A DNA stretch of 20,668 nucleotides from Elysia marginata (lineage: Eukaryota > Mollusca > Gastropoda > Plakobranchidae). Below are positions 20,097 to 20,668 of this stretch, piece after piece. Below the pieces are notes generated by a model, which searched no databases, was not told the origin of the DNA, and saw nothing but the letters and a program-made list of their open reading frames with translations. The translations under genes and the position numbers were made by a program. The DNA is taken from NCBI GenBank assembly GCA_019649035.1, contig BMAT01013288.1:108384-129051 (forward strand), written 5' to 3'. The first letter of the stretch is position 1. Every line of letters starts with the position of its first letter.

Positions 20097-20370
20097 CCGG
20101 CGCTCAGAGATCGGCAGGTGCGTGGTTCGATCCCCGGCCGAGTCAAACCAAGAACTTTAAAATTTGTATTAGCAGCTGATTCGCCTAGTGTCTGGCATAT
20201 GGATTTAGTGCTAAGTCTGGTCGGCCCGGATAATGTGACTGGGTGTTGTGTATGCAAGCTATCCTTACATCACAATGTGGCAGCACGCTTTCAATTGTCC
20301 CAACCGTGGTCTCTGATATAACCTTGTAGTTGAAAAGAGACGTTCAAATTCAAACAACCTAACCTAAAAA
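20097..20370 (+). mobile_element. tRNA-derived SINE
   Basis: A B-box, GGTTCGATCC at 20124-20133, is followed by CCGGCCGAGTC, the usual end of an invertebrate SINE tRNA head. The body includes TGTCTGGCAT and GGATAATGTGACTGGGTG, which I recall from widespread invertebrate SINEs (memory, not checked). The 3' end is A-rich with a CAAATTCAAACAACCTAACC tail. The head is short 5' of the B-box and the A-box is weak, so the copy may be 5' truncated or diverged. Short ORFs on both strands here (such as the RPGIEPRTC reading on the minus strand) are typical SINE by-products. Boundaries are approximate. Confidence 0.8.
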
Positions 20371-20565
20371 TAATACAAAGGTTTGGTTTATGACACAATG
20401 CGAAACATAATACTTAGTATTCGTTGCTCGCTTCTCATACTCAAATCAAAATTGAAACCTTATATCAACTATCATGCGCCCACAATCGCGCTGTAGCTGA
20501 AGATTATAAGATCAAAGTTGCCAAGAAACCGAAGAATGGATAAAGATAACTTATATTCTTTCTTG
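20371..20565. other. Unassigned sequence between SINE and LINE fragment
   Basis: No feature seen. It may be the decayed 5' part of the LINE fragment that becomes readable at 20569. Confidence 0.4.
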
Positions 20566-20668
20566 ACTTGTAACTCACTGCTTGCAGGGCTTCCAAAAGA
20601 TCTTATACAAAGGCTTCAGGTTAGCGCAGCCAGATTAATATCACGAAGCAAAAAGAGAGAACAAGTCA
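20566..20668 (+). mobile_element. Non-LTR (Jockey/CR1-like) reverse transcriptase fragment, runs off the window
   Basis: The + strand frame through 20569 reads CNSLLAGLPKDLIQRLQVSA and continues ARLISRSKKREQV to the window end. This matches the C-terminal motif of non-LTR retrotransposon RTs (CNSLL-x-GLP ... LQ-x-VQN-x-AARL). Relative to the family, about three residues are lost after LQ. The upstream sequence is not recognisable, so this is a 5'-truncated or decayed copy. The rest lies outside the window. Confidence 0.72.

Noticed and set aside
20006-20321. 83- and 96-codon frames on opposite strands
   Set aside because: Both are readings of the SINE; the RPGIEPRTC-type peptide is a common SINE artefact.

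Overview
This is a stretch of animal nuclear DNA: AT-rich, with spliced exons bounded by GT/AG, many long microsatellites and fragments of several transposon classes. A marine or freshwater mollusc, probably a gastropod, is the best guess from the repeat style (long TAG/TCTA/CT tracts, tRNA-type SINEs, a Tc1 element). The species cannot be fixed from the sequence alone.

The only protein-coding gene I can support is on the + strand at 10380-14880. It has five exons (10380-10461, 11043-11466, 12283-12498, 13853-14082, 14504-14880) that join in phase to an uninterrupted 442-residue protein. The protein is a Golgi-type carbohydrate sulfotransferase of the Gal/GalNAc/GlcNAc 6-O-sulfotransferase (CHST1-7-like) group. 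It has an N-terminal membrane anchor, a 5'-phosphosulfate-binding loop (RSGSTFTGDIF), a 3'-phosphate-binding motif (LVRDPRGVYVSR) and the family's typical C-terminal half. Candidate poly(A) signals follow at 15256, 15416 and 15763.

Layout: 1-10260 is gene-poor, with microsatellites (ATT, TCTA, TAGA, GA, a very large AGT array at 5261-6083, CT) and one unrecognised 80-codon minus-strand ORF at 3632-3874. The gene occupies 10275(?)-~15440. Its introns hold a 159-bp-arm foldback with tRNA-like Pol III boxes, an ACT microsatellite and a 58-bp minisatellite. An internally deleted Tc1 transposon with both terminal repeats and TA target duplications lies at 15797-17056. The right part (17057-20668) holds CT and GAT tracts, a tRNA-derived SINE (~20097-20370) and, at the edge, the start of a non-LTR reverse-transcriptase fragment.

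I found no operon, defence system or other new multi-gene system. The most interesting items are the foldback in intron 3, the exact internal deletion of the Tc1 element, and the higher-order duplication inside the AGT array.
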